In this document: positions 53,264 to 61,923 of the stretch, one piece after another
Position numbering within the stretch: position 1 is the stretch's first letter
Layout: every line of letters starts with the position of its first letter
Assembly: GCF_017876155.1 (NCBI RefSeq)
Contig: NZ_JAGINP010000005.1
Location: 248,001 to 312,000, forward strand
Origin: Azospirillum rugosum
GTDB lineage: Bacteria; Pseudomonadota; Alphaproteobacteria; Azospirillales; Azospirillaceae
Reading direction: 5' to 3'
Length of the DNA stretch: 64,000 nucleotides
The notes under the pieces: generated by a model
The model's database searches: none
Told to the model about the DNA's origin: nothing
What the model saw: the letters and a program-made list of their open reading frames with translations, nothing else
Position numbers and translations under genes: made by a program

Positions 53264-53679
53264 GCTTCCTCCTCCCACTCATTCTTGGGGACCGTTCGGC
53301 CCCTCATTCGTACGTATGGTATCATTTGAAACTGCTGCGCCAACCATCAAGGACGCGCCTCTTGCCAAGGTGAGGGTCGGCCACCACTCCTTTTCCGAAC
53401 CATGGTGGAGAGAGAGACGGGCATGTCGTCGGAAATCCGCGTTCTGGGCTTTGACGCGCCGGCTGCGTGGGGAGTAGGCGCCGGCCCCGAACTATAGGCT
53501 GGTGCGACCTCGCGCGTTTTGAGGGCCAGTGGATCGTTTGTTGCGGGCAATTGGTAATTCCGATACGCTCTTAGCGCGAACGAGATAGGAATTACACTCG
53601 TTTGCGTTAAATTCCGATCGGACTCTTCGCGCTCTGGAGGCGCGGGCCGGTCGGCAATCCCAGAGATTAGCGAGACGCC
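53264..53679. other. Divergent spacer with AT-rich segment between receptor and esterase genes
   Basis: A 416-base region with no gene I can support. Around 53540-53620 the sequence is clearly AT-richer than its surroundings. It holds GTAATTCC (53554-53561) and GGAATTAC (53588-53595) as an inverted pair, with a small CGCT-CTT-AGCG hairpin inside. Both divergent promoters should lie here. Confidence 0.6.
53554..53595. promoter_or_regulatory. Inverted repeat GTAATTCC-N26-GGAATTAC, possible operator
   Basis: Perfect 8-base arms 85 bases before the esterase start codon, in the AT-rich part of the spacer. It could be a regulator site for the esterase gene; no regulator is known. Confidence 0.4.
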
Positions 53680-54603
53680 ATGCCCCGTATTGAAACGATC
53701 ATCCGCGCGGTCTGCACTCTGTTCATCATCCTTGCTGCGCCCGTGCCTGCGGCCGAGGCCGCCGGCGTGGTGCAGGAGTTGAGCCTTCCGTCGCGGGTCC
53801 TCGACAGGGACTACCGGTACACGATTTACCTTCCCGATGGATACGCCGAAGGCTGCGGCACGTATCCGGTCGTCTATCTGCTGCACGGCTCCAGTGGAAA
53901 CGAGCGGGATTGGTTGGACAAGGCCAACGTCAAGCCGGTCCTGGACCAGTTGATTGCCGAGAAGCGCATCCCGCCGACCGTCGTCGTGATGCCCGGCCAT
54001 CGTGGCATGTGGTGGGTTGATGGCGATGGTGACAAGGCCGAGACCGTTTTCCTGACCGAACTGCTTCCCGAAATCGAACACCGCTTCCGCGTGTATGCGG
54101 AGCGCGCCGGCCGCTCCGTCGGTGGCCTGTCGGCCGGCGGATACGCGACGATTCGCTTCGCTTTCACCCGGCCGGACCTGTTCGCGGTCGGCATGGCGCT
54201 CAGCCCGGCGATCTACAGCCCGTTGCCGCCGCCCAACTCCGCGGCGGTGAAGGATCCGGCCTTTATGAAGAACGGGGCTTTCGACAAGGACCTGTGGATC
54301 CGGCTGAACTGGCAGTCGCTGATCGATGCCTACCGCGCCCAGCCGTTGCGGGTTCCTCTCTACCTCAACTCCGGTGACCGCGACCGCTTCGACATCGCCT
54401 ACCACACCGCCGTCCTGCATCGGGAACTGTTGCATCTGCAGCCGGATGCGACGGAATTCCGCGTCGTGCAGGGCGATCACGAATGGCGGATCTGGCATGA
54501 GACCATCGGCGATGCGCTGATCTATGGCCTGGCGCGGATGAAGGCGCCGAGCCCGGGGCCGGCTCCCGCCGCCGCCGGCAAGGACGGGGCGTCCTGCGGC
54601 TGA
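53680..54603 (+). CDS. Secreted esterase, esterase D/feruloyl-esterase-like alpha/beta hydrolase
   Basis: A 307-residue protein with a signal peptide (about 1-27, ending PAAEAA). The hydrolase core shows YPVVYLLHGSSGNERDWLD, the nucleophile elbow GGLSAGGYATIRFAF, the acid in YLNSGDRDRFD and the final His in VVQGDHEWRIWHE. Substrates of the family include ester-linked cell-wall or S-formylglutathione-type compounds; here export favours an extracellular ester. Confidence 0.87.
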   Translation: MPRIETIIRAVCTLFIILAAPVPAAEAAGVVQELSLPSRVLDRDYRYTIYLPDGYAEGCGTYPVVYLLHGSSGNERDWLDKANVKPVLDQLIAEKRIPPTVVVMPGHRGMWWVDGDGDKAETVFLTELLPEIEHRFRVYAERAGRSVGGLSAGGYATIRFAFTRPDLFAVGMALSPAIYSPLPPPNSAAVKDPAFMKNGAFDKDLWIRLNWQSLIDAYRAQPLRVPLYLNSGDRDRFDIAYHTAVLHRELLHLQPDATEFRVVQGDHEWRIWHETIGDALIYGLARMKAPSPGPAPAAAGKDGASCG

Positions 54604-54882
54604 ACGCGGTTCGCCCTGTTTGGGGGTCTCCGCGGGGAGTAGCGGACGGACCGGAATAGCGGGGTGCGCGCGGCGCGTAAGAACGGCGCCCGCGCCCCTT
54701 TCCGGAATGGCCGCCACGCCCGCGCAGCCGTAGTCTTGTTGCGCCGAAACAGCATCAATCAATCATGAAATTTCCATTCACGACGTGAGCCGCGCGGTCC
54801 CGCGCTTGTCCGACCCGCTTATCCGACCATCGCCCAAGCCCGCCGCGCCGGCCCCGCACAACCCTTTTACGGGAGGTGACCG

Positions 54883-56304
54883 ATGGGCGACTTCACGGTG
54901 CGCACCGCCGACCGGCGGGACACGACCCTCACACAGCAGGCCGTCGACGACCTTGCCGGGCGGCTGCGCGGCACGCTGCTGACGCCGCAGTCCGCCGGCT
55001 ATGAGGAGGCGCGGGCGATCTGGAACGCCATGATCGACCGCCGGCCGGGCCTGATCGTGCGCTGCGCCGGGGCCGCCGACGTGATGCAGGCCGTGCGCTT
55101 CGCGCGGGAGAACGGGCTGCTGGTGTCGGTGCGCGGCGGCGGGCACAACATCGCCGGCAACGCGCTGTGCGACGGGGGTGTCCTGATCGATCTCAGTTCG
55201 ATGCGTTACGTGCAGGTTGATCCGATGGGCCGGACGGCGCGGGTGGCGCCCGGCGCCACGCTGGGCGACCTGGACCGGGAGACGCAGGCCTTCGGGCTGG
55301 CGGTGCCGGTGGGCATCAACTCGACGACGGGGATCGCCGGGCTGACGCTGGGCGGCGGCTTCGGCTGGCTGACGCGGAAATACGGGCTGACCGTGGACAA
55401 CCTGCTGGGCGTCGACATGGTCACCGCCGACGGCCAGTTCCTGCGGGCGAGCGCTGAGGAGAACGCCGACCTGTTCTGGGCGGTGCGCGGCGGCGGCGGC
55501 AACTTCGGCGTCGTCACCTCCTTCACCTTCCGGCTGCACCCGGTCGGGCCGATGGTGACGGCGGGGCTGATCGTCCATCCCTTCGACAAGGCCGGCGACC
55601 TGATGCGCCGCTACCGCGACGCCGCGGCCGCCCTGCCGGACGAGGCCGCCTGCTGGATCGTCCTGCGCAAGGCGCCGCCCCTGCCCTTCCTGCCGGCCGA
55701 GGTGCACGGGAAGGAGGTGATGGTGCTGGCGGTCTTCTGCGCCCTGGACGAGGAGGCCGCGGCGAAGGCGCTGGAGCCCGTGCGGGCGCTGGGGACGCCG
55801 ATCGGCGAGCATCTCGGCCCCATGCCCTACGCCGCCTGGCAGTCGGCCTTCGACCCGCTGCTGGCGCCGGGGGCGCGGAACTACTGGAAGTCGCACAACT
55901 TCACGCACATCGATGATGGGCTGATCGACCTGCTGGTGGAGGAGGCCGGGAAGCTGCCGTCGCCCCACTGCGAGATCTTCGTCGGGCAGCTGGGCGGGGC
56001 GGCCAACCGGGTGCCGGCGGACGCGACGGCCTACCCGCACCGCGACGCCGCCTTCGTCATGAATGTGCATTCCCGCTGGGAGATGGCGCCGGAGGACACC
56101 GCCTGCGTCCGCTGGGCCCGCGACGTCTTCGACCGCACGGCGGGCTACGCCACCGGCGGGGTGTACGTGAACTTCGTCACCGACGACGAGCAGCGCGTAC
56201 AGGCCGCGTACGGCGCGAACTACGACCGGCTGCGGGCGCTGAAGCAGAAGTACGATCCCGGCAACCTGTTCTGCGTGAACCAGAACATCGCGCCGTCCGG
56301 ATGA
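54883..56304 (+). CDS. FAD-linked oxidoreductase, berberine-bridge-enzyme type
   Basis: A 473-residue flavoprotein. The PCMH-type FAD domain covers about 45-220, with RGGGHNIAGNALCDGG (His for covalent FAD linkage) and GITTGIAGLTLGGGFGWLTRKYG-like residues in SGG-rich loops. The C-terminal BBE motif is YVNFVTDDEQRVQAAYGANYDRLRALKQKYDPGNLF. No signal peptide is visible. Members oxidise sugars or alkaloid-like compounds; the substrate is unknown. Confidence 0.88.
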   Translation: MGDFTVRTADRRDTTLTQQAVDDLAGRLRGTLLTPQSAGYEEARAIWNAMIDRRPGLIVRCAGAADVMQAVRFARENGLLVSVRGGGHNIAGNALCDGGVLIDLSSMRYVQVDPMGRTARVAPGATLGDLDRETQAFGLAVPVGINSTTGIAGLTLGGGFGWLTRKYGLTVDNLLGVDMVTADGQFLRASAEENADLFWAVRGGGGNFGVVTSFTFRLHPVGPMVTAGLIVHPFDKAGDLMRRYRDAAAALPDEAACWIVLRKAPPLPFLPAEVHGKEVMVLAVFCALDEEAAAKALEPVRALGTPIGEHLGPMPYAAWQSAFDPLLAPGARNYWKSHNFTHIDDGLIDLLVEEAGKLPSPHCEIFVGQLGGAANRVPADATAYPHRDAAFVMNVHSRWEMAPEDTACVRWARDVFDRTAGYATGGVYVNFVTDDEQRVQAAYGANYDRLRALKQKYDPGNLFCVNQNIAPSG

Positions 56305-56311
56305 ATTAGCC

Positions 56312-56495
56312 CGCTCCCCCCTGGGGAGAGGGTGGCCCGAAGGGCCTCTCGCGCAAACGAAGTTTGCGCTGACGGCGTCAGGCGGATGCCTCTGGCATCC
56401 GCTGAGAGCCGGTGAGGGGGCCGTGCATTGCGGGACGTCCGGCACACGCACAACCCCCTCACCCTAACCCTCTCCCCAGGGGGGAGAGGGGACTT
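56312..56495. repeat. Intergenic palindromic repeat, family R3 (composite copy)
   Basis: The R3 element at 8727-8848 is recognisable at both ends (TGGCCCGAAGGGCC early; CCCCCTCACCCTAACCCTCT late). Between AAGGGCC and GGTGAGG lies a 65-base block (56346-56410) with two perfect hairpins: GCGCAAAC-GAA-GTTTGCGC (56351-56369) and CGGATGCC-TCT-GGCATCCG (56383-56401). Confidence 0.85.
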
Positions 56496-56548
56496 CTTCA
56501 TCCCCGCGGGGACTCGCCTTTCGGCCCGGCCGCACCCACCTATTCGGC

Positions 56549-57895
56549 ATGCCGAACACAGACGAGAACACGCTGGGCGGCCGGATCGCGCGGTACGCGC
56601 GGGTCGGGACCGCCGTGGGGGGCCTTGCGGCCCGTTTCGCCGGGGAGCGCGTGCTGGGCATCCCGTTGGAACGGGAACGCCACGCGTCCGAACTGCGCGT
56701 GGCGCTTGGCGGCCTGAAGGGGCCGCTGATGAAGGTCGCGCAGCTGCTCTCCACCATTCCTGACGCGTTGCCGCGTGAGTATGTGCAGGAGCTGTCGCAG
56801 CTTCAGGCCGACGCGCCGTCCATGGGCTGGCCCTTCGTCAAGCGCCGCATGGCGAGCGAGCTCGGCCCCGTCTGGCACAAGCGCTTCCAGAGCTTCGAGC
56901 ACACCGCCGCCGCCGCGGCCTCGCTGGGGCAGGTGCACAAGGCGGTGGGGCTGGACGGGCGGGAGTTGGCCTGCAAGCTCCAGTACCCGGACATGGCCTC
57001 GGCCGTGGAGGCGGACCTGCGCCAGCTGGGTCTGATCTTCGCGATCTTCGAACGCTCCGACAGCGCCGTCTCCACCAAGCAAATCCAGGCGGAGATCGGC
57101 GCCCGCCTGCGCGAGGAGCTGGATTACGAACGCGAGGCCAAGCACGCCCGCCTCTATCGCAACATGCTGGCCGAAACGCCCGGCGTGCATGTGCCGGAGG
57201 TGGTGCCGGACCTGTCCACCCGCCGCCTGCTGACCATGGAGTGGGTGCAGGGCCGCAAGATCCTGGACTTCGTCAAGGACCACCCGGACGCCCGCGACGA
57301 GCTGGCCATGAACATGTTCCGGGCCTGGTACGTGCCCTTCTACTGTTTTGGGGTCATCCACGGCGACCCGCATCTGGGGAACTACACGGTGCGGCCGGAC
57401 CGGTCGATCAACCTTCTGGACTTCGGCTGCATCCGCGTCTTCCCGGCGCGCTTCGTGAAGGGCGTGATCGACCTGTACGACGCGCTGAAGACCGACAACC
57501 GCGACAAGGCGGTGGAGGCCTACCGCACCTGGGGCTTCGCCAACCCGTCGAAGGAGCTGGTGGACGTCCTGAACATCTGGGCGCGCTTCGTCTACGCCCC
57601 GATCATGGACGACCGCGCCCGCCGCATCGAGGAGACCAACTCCGGCCATTACGGCCGCGAGACGGCGGCCAAGGTGCACGCGGAGCTGCGCCGCGTCGGC
57701 GGGGTGGAGGTGCCGCGGGAGTTCGTCTTCATGGACCGCGCGGCGATCGGGCTCGGCTCCGTCTTCCTGCACCTGAACGCCGAGGTGAACTGGTACCAGC
57801 TGTTCCAGGAGATGATCCGCGGCTTCGACGTGGACGCCCTGCACGCCCGCCAGACCGCGGCGCTGAAGGCGCAGGCCCTGCCGCTGCCCGAGTAG
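56549..57895 (+). CDS. ABC1/UbiB-family atypical kinase
   Basis: A 448-residue protein of the AarF/ABC1/UbiB family, linked to ubiquinone or lipid metabolism. The family KxGQ motif reads KVAQLLST here. The Ala-rich loop is AAAAASLGQVHKA, the catalytic loop VIHGDPHLGNYTV and the metal-binding DFG is LLDFGCIR. No C-terminal membrane span is evident, unlike UbiB itself, so it may be soluble. It is 57 bases upstream of queA. Confidence 0.9.
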   Translation: MPNTDENTLGGRIARYARVGTAVGGLAARFAGERVLGIPLERERHASELRVALGGLKGPLMKVAQLLSTIPDALPREYVQELSQLQADAPSMGWPFVKRRMASELGPVWHKRFQSFEHTAAAAASLGQVHKAVGLDGRELACKLQYPDMASAVEADLRQLGLIFAIFERSDSAVSTKQIQAEIGARLREELDYEREAKHARLYRNMLAETPGVHVPEVVPDLSTRRLLTMEWVQGRKILDFVKDHPDARDELAMNMFRAWYVPFYCFGVIHGDPHLGNYTVRPDRSINLLDFGCIRVFPARFVKGVIDLYDALKTDNRDKAVEAYRTWGFANPSKELVDVLNIWARFVYAPIMDDRARRIEETNSGHYGRETAAKVHAELRRVGGVEVPREFVFMDRAAIGLGSVFLHLNAEVNWYQLFQEMIRGFDVDALHARQTAALKAQALPLPE

Positions 57896-57952
57896 ACGCC
57901 GACTCGTAATGCTTTCCTCTTCGGCGTCGAATGGTCTATACGGGCGGCTCCC

Positions 57953-58975
57953 ATGAAGACCGCCGATTTCGACTTCGACCTTCCGGCGGACCGGATCGCC
58001 GAGCATCCGGTCAAGCCGCGCGACGCCGCCCGCCTGCTGGACGTGGCGGAGCGCCTGCACGACCGCGTCGTGCGCGACCTGCCCAGCCTGCTGGAGCCGG
58101 GCGACCTGATGGTCGTGAACGACACGCGCGTCATCCCCGCCCGGCTGGACGGCCGGCGCGGCGAGGTGCGCGTGGAGATCACCCTGCACAAGCGCGAGGG
58201 CGAACGGGAATGGGCGACCTTCGCCCGCCCCGGCAAGCGGCTGAAGCCCGGCGACGTCATCGCCATCGCCGACGATTTCTCGGCGGAGGTGCTGTCCAAG
58301 GACGGCATGGAGGTGCGGCTGCGCTTCTCCGCCGGCGGGGCGGAGCTGATGGCGGCGCTGCACCGCCATGGGCGCATGCCGCTTCCCCCCTACATCCGGC
58401 GGGAAGCGGACGCCCAGGACGCGTCGGACTACCAGACCGTCTTCGCCGCGCGCGAGGGCGCCGTGGCCGCCCCCACCGCCGGCCTGCACTTCACGCCGGA
58501 GCTGCTGGCCGCACTCGACGCGCGCGGCATCCGTCGCGTGCCGGTGACGCTGCACGTGGGCGCCGGCACCTTCCTGCCGGTGAAGGTGGAGGACGTGGCG
58601 GAGCACCGCATGCACAGCGAATGGGGCGAGGTCCCGGCGGAGACGGCCGAAGCCATCAACGCCACGCGCGCGGCCGGCGGGCGCATCGTCTCCATCGGCA
58701 CGACGCCGCTGCGCATCCTGGAGACGGCGGGGCTGGAGGACGGCACCATCCGGCCCTTCAGCGGCGAGACGGACATCTTCATCACGCCCGGCTACCGCTT
58801 CAAGATCGTGGACCTTCTGTTGACGAACTTCCACCTGCCCCGCTCCACCCTGTTCATGCTGGTCTGCGCCTTCGCGGGCATGGAGCGCATGAAGGCGGCC
58901 TACGCGCACGCCATCGCAATCCATTACCGTTTCTTCAGCTACGGCGACGCGTCGCTGCTCCGGAGGGCTTCATGA
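57953..58975 (+). CDS. queA: S-adenosylmethionine:tRNA ribosyltransferase-isomerase
   Basis: A 340-residue enzyme that converts preQ1-tRNA to epoxyqueuosine-tRNA, using the ribosyl part of SAM. Motifs are [61 protein letters not shown] and [12 protein letters not shown]. The stop overlaps the tgt ATG (ATGA), coupling two steps of the pathway. Confidence 0.96.
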   Translation: MKTADFDFDLPADRIAEHPVKPRDAARLLDVAERLHDRVVRDLPSLLEPGDLMVVNDTRVIPARLDGRRGEVRVEITLHKREGEREWATFARPGKRLKPGDVIAIADDFSAEVLSKDGMEVRLRFSAGGAELMAALHRHGRMPLPPYIRREADAQDASDYQTVFAAREGAVAAPTAGLHFTPELLAALDARGIRRVPVTLHVGAGTFLPVKVEDVAEHRMHSEWGEVPAETAEAINATRAAGGRIVSIGTTPLRILETAGLEDGTIRPFSGETDIFITPGYRFKIVDLLLTNFHLPRSTLFMLVCAFAGMERMKAAYAHAIAIHYRFFSYGDASLLRRAS

Positions 58976-60141
58976 CCGGCACCACCACCGGCATCGGCTT
59001 CGATCTTCTGAAAACCGATGGCCGGGCCCGGCGCGGACAGGTCAAGACCGCGCACGGCGTCATCAACACGCCGGCCTTCATGCCCGTGGGCACCGCCGCC
59101 ACCGTGAAGGCGATGACCACGGACGCCGTGAAGTCCACGGGTGCCGAAATCCTGCTGGGCAACACCTACCACCTGATGCTGCGCCCCACCGCCGAACGCG
59201 TGGCGCAGCTGGGCGGCCTGCACCGCTTCATGAACTGGGACAAGCCGATCCTGACGGACAGCGGCGGCTTCCAGGTCATGTCTCTGTCCGACCTGCGGAC
59301 GATGACCGAGGAAGGGGTGACCTTCAAGTCGCACCTGGACGGCAGCAAGCACCACCTGACGCCGGAACGCTCCATCCAGATCCAGCACATGCTGGACAGC
59401 AACATCACCATGTGCCTGGACGAGTGCACCCCGTTTCCGGCGACGGAAGCGCAGGCCGCCTCCTCCATGCGGTTGTCCATGCGCTGGGCCAAGCGCAGCA
59501 AGGACGCCTTCGTGGAGCGGCCGGGCTATGGCCTGTTCGGCATCGTGCAGGGCAGCGTCTATCCCGACCTGCGGGCGGAGAGCGTCGCTGCGCTGACCGA
59601 CATCGGCTTCGACGGCTACGCCATCGGCGGGCTGGCCGTGGGTGAAGGCCAGGAGACGATGTTCACCGTGCTGGACTTCACCGAGCCGCTGATGGTCAAG
59701 GACCGCCCGCGCTACCTGATGGGCGTCGGCCGGCCGAGCGACCTGATCGGCGCGGTGCGCCGCGGCGTGGACATGTTCGACTGCGTGATGCCGACGCGGT
59801 CCGGCCGCACCGGCCAGGCCTTCGTGCGGCGCGGCACCATCAACATCCGCAACGCCCGCCACGCCCACGACGACCGCCCGCTGGACGCCGAATGCGGCTG
59901 CCCCGCTTGCCAAAACCACAGCCGCGCCTATCTGCATCACCTGTTCAAGGCCGGCGAGATGCTGGGGCCGATGCTGCTGACCTGGCACAACCTGCACTAC
60001 TACCAGGACGTCATGGCGACGCTGCGGCAGGCCATCGAGGACGGCCGCTTCGAGGAGGTCGCCAGCGCGATGGAAGCCCGCCTGAACGAGGGCGACGTCG
60101 AGGCGGTGCCCGATCCGTTGGCCAAGGTCAAAGTTTCGTAG
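58972..60141 (+). CDS. tgt: tRNA-guanine transglycosylase
   Basis: A 389-residue enzyme that swaps G34 for preQ1 in GUN-anticodon tRNAs. Catalytic and substrate motifs are [46 protein letters not shown] and [16 protein letters not shown]. The zinc site is CGCPAC plus a Cys/His further on ([10 protein letters not shown]). Translation is coupled to queA. Confidence 0.97.
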   Translation: MTGTTTGIGFDLLKTDGRARRGQVKTAHGVINTPAFMPVGTAATVKAMTTDAVKSTGAEILLGNTYHLMLRPTAERVAQLGGLHRFMNWDKPILTDSGGFQVMSLSDLRTMTEEGVTFKSHLDGSKHHLTPERSIQIQHMLDSNITMCLDECTPFPATEAQAASSMRLSMRWAKRSKDAFVERPGYGLFGIVQGSVYPDLRAESVAALTDIGFDGYAIGGLAVGEGQETMFTVLDFTEPLMVKDRPRYLMGVGRPSDLIGAVRRGVDMFDCVMPTRSGRTGQAFVRRGTINIRNARHAHDDRPLDAECGCPACQNHSRAYLHHLFKAGEMLGPMLLTWHNLHYYQDVMATLRQAIEDGRFEEVASAMEARLNEGDVEAVPDPLAKVKVS

Positions 60142-60170
60142 GTTGGGTGGAGCCGCAGGCGCAACCCAAC
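60137..60170. repeat. Single arm of family R1 (copy D)
   Basis: CGTAGGTTGGGTGGAGCCGC and CGCAACCCAAC without the facing partner. It starts in the last codons of tgt (the stop is within the arm) and lies before queF. Confidence 0.85.
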
Positions 60171-60195
60171 AGCGGCAAGCATTGTGGAAGAGACC

Positions 60196-60660
60196 ATGTC
60201 CGAGAACATCTACGCCGGGCTGACGCAGCTCGGCGGGGCGACCGTCCAGCCGAAGACGCCGGAAGAGGCGGTGCTGGAGCGCGTGCCGAACCCGAACCCT
60301 GGTGAACAGTATCTCGTGCGCTTCACCGCGCCGGAATTCACCTCGCTCTGCCCCATCACCGGGCAGCCGGACTTCGCGCATCTGGTCATCGACTATGTCC
60401 CCGGCGACTGGCTGGTGGAATCGAAGTCGCTGAAGCTGTTCCTGACCGCCTTCCGCAACCACGGCGCCTTCCACGAGGCCTGCACGGTCGGCATCGGCAA
60501 GCGGCTGGTGGACGAGCTGAAGCCGGTGTGGCTGCGCATCGGCGGCTATTGGTACCCGCGCGGCGGCATCCCCATCGACGTGTTCTACGCCACCGGCGAG
60601 CCGCCGAAGGGCGTGTGGATCCCGTCGCAGGAGGTCCAGCCGTATCGTGGGCGTGGCTGA
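60196..60660 (+). CDS. queF: NADPH-dependent 7-cyano-7-deazaguanine reductase
   Basis: A 154-residue QueF of the short type that reduces preQ0 to preQ1. [16 protein letters not shown] carries the catalytic Cys and DFA motif; [20 protein letters not shown] is the other family signature. GGAAGAG 3 bases before the ATG supports this start over an upstream GTG. Part of the queuosine cluster. Confidence 0.95.
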   Translation: MSENIYAGLTQLGGATVQPKTPEEAVLERVPNPNPGEQYLVRFTAPEFTSLCPITGQPDFAHLVIDYVPGDWLVESKSLKLFLTAFRNHGAFHEACTVGIGKRLVDELKPVWLRIGGYWYPRGGIPIDVFYATGEPPKGVWIPSQEVQPYRGRG

Positions 60661-60670
60661 TCGGGGGATT

Positions 60671-60777
60671 TCACCACAGAGACACGGAGACACGGAGATT
60701 TCCGCCCGGACGACCGCCCGTATCCGGCGCGACCGTCTTCCCTTGATAGTCTCTGTGCCTCTGTGCCTCTGTGGTTC
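60671..60777. repeat. Intergenic palindromic repeat, family R5 (imperfect copy)
   Basis: CACCACAGAGACACGGAGAC on the left and CTCTGTGCCTCTGTGCCTCT on the right, with a ~50-base middle. Related to 22571-22635 but with mismatched arms. It separates queF from queG. Confidence 0.8.
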
Positions 60778-60788
60778 AAGGCATCACC

Positions 60789-61832
60789 ATGGCTGACCCT
60801 GCCCTCTCCATCCGCGAAGCCATCCGCGACCGGGCCTTGGCGCTCGGCTTCGACGCGGTCGGTTTCGCGAAAGCGGAGCTGGGTCCGGAGGCCAAAGCCC
60901 GGCTGGCCGAGTTCCTGCGCCAGGGCCGGCACGGCGACATGGGCTGGATGGAGGACAAGGCCGACCGCCGCGTCCATCCCCAGGCCCTGTGGCCGGAGGC
61001 GCGCACCGTCATCGCGCTCGGCACCAGCTACGCCCCCGCGGAGGACCCGCGCGCCCTGCTGGACCACCCCGACCGCGGCATCGTGTCGGTTTACGCGAAG
61101 AACCGCGACTATCACGACCTGATCAAGGGCCGGCTGAAGACGCTGGGCCAGTGGCTGGCGCACATATACAAGACCGAGCTGAAGGTGTTCGTGGACACCG
61201 CCCCCGTCATGGAAAAACCGCTGGCGCAAAAGGCGGGGCTCGGCTGGCAGGGCAAGCACACGAACCTCGTGTCGCGCACCCACGGCTCCTGGCTGTTCCT
61301 GGGCGAGGTCTACACGACGCTGGAGCTGCCGCCGGACGAACCGGGCACCGACCGATGCGGCAATTGCCGACGCTGCCTGGACGCCTGCCCCACCGCGGCC
61401 TTTCCAGCCCCCAACCAGCTGGACGCGCGGCGCTGCATCTCCTACCTGACGATCGAGCACAAGGGGCCGATCCCGGAGGATCTGCGCCCGCTGATGGGCA
61501 ACCGCATCTACGGCTGCGACGACTGCCTGGCCGCCTGCCCCTGGAACAAGTTCGCGCAACGCTCCCGCGAGGCGGCCTTCCTGCCGCGCGCGGAACTGAC
61601 CGCGCCGCGGCTGGCCGATCTGGCGCAGTTGGACGATGCCGGATTCCGGCAGGTGTTCAGCGGGTCGCCGATCAAGCGGATCGGGCGCGACCGCTTCGTG
61701 CGCAACGTGTTGGTGGCGCTGGGGAATTCCGGAGACGCGCGGCAGGCGCCGGTGGTGCGGGCGCTGCTGGAGGACCCGAGCGAGGTGGTGCGCGACGCGG
61801 CGGGATGGGCGTTGGGGCGCCTTCTTCCCTAA
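60789..61832 (+). CDS. queG: Epoxyqueuosine reductase
   Basis: A 347-residue cobalamin and Fe-S enzyme that makes queuosine from epoxyqueuosine in tRNA. Two [4Fe-4S] motifs are [15 protein letters not shown] and [32 protein letters not shown] is the family catalytic segment. The C-terminal HEAT-like unit ([27 protein letters not shown]) recognises tRNA. Last gene of the queA-tgt-queF-queG set. Confidence 0.96.
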   Translation: MADPALSIREAIRDRALALGFDAVGFAKAELGPEAKARLAEFLRQGRHGDMGWMEDKADRRVHPQALWPEARTVIALGTSYAPAEDPRALLDHPDRGIVSVYAKNRDYHDLIKGRLKTLGQWLAHIYKTELKVFVDTAPVMEKPLAQKAGLGWQGKHTNLVSRTHGSWLFLGEVYTTLELPPDEPGTDRCGNCRRCLDACPTAAFPAPNQLDARRCISYLTIEHKGPIPEDLRPLMGNRIYGCDDCLAACPWNKFAQRSREAAFLPRAELTAPRLADLAQLDDAGFRQVFSGSPIKRIGRDRFVRNVLVALGNSGDARQAPVVRALLEDPSEVVRDAAGWALGRLLP

Positions 61833-61837
61833 AGGGT

Positions 61838-61910
61838 GTTGGGTTGCGGCTTCGCCTCCACCCAACCTACGGGCGTCGTAGGTTGGGTGCAGCCGCAGGC
61901 GGAACCCAAC
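61838..61910. repeat. Intergenic palindromic repeat, family R1 (copy E, arms reversed)
   Basis: GTTGGGTTGCGGCTTCGCC...CCAACCTACG first, then CGTAGGTTGGGTGCAGCC...CCCAAC. It is in the same order as copy B and lies between the convergent queG and fusion genes. Confidence 0.9.
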
Positions 61911-61923
61911 ATCGCGGCAGGGA

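Noticed and set aside
53347..54762. A 471-codon minus-strand open frame covering the secreted esterase
   Set aside because: The plus-strand gene has a signal peptide, GLSAGG elbow and catalytic residues; the minus frame has none and lacks a ribosome site.
57896..60195. preQ1 riboswitch ahead of queA or queF
   Set aside because: The leaders are short and contain either coding overlap or the R1 repeat; no preQ1 aptamer pattern is visible.
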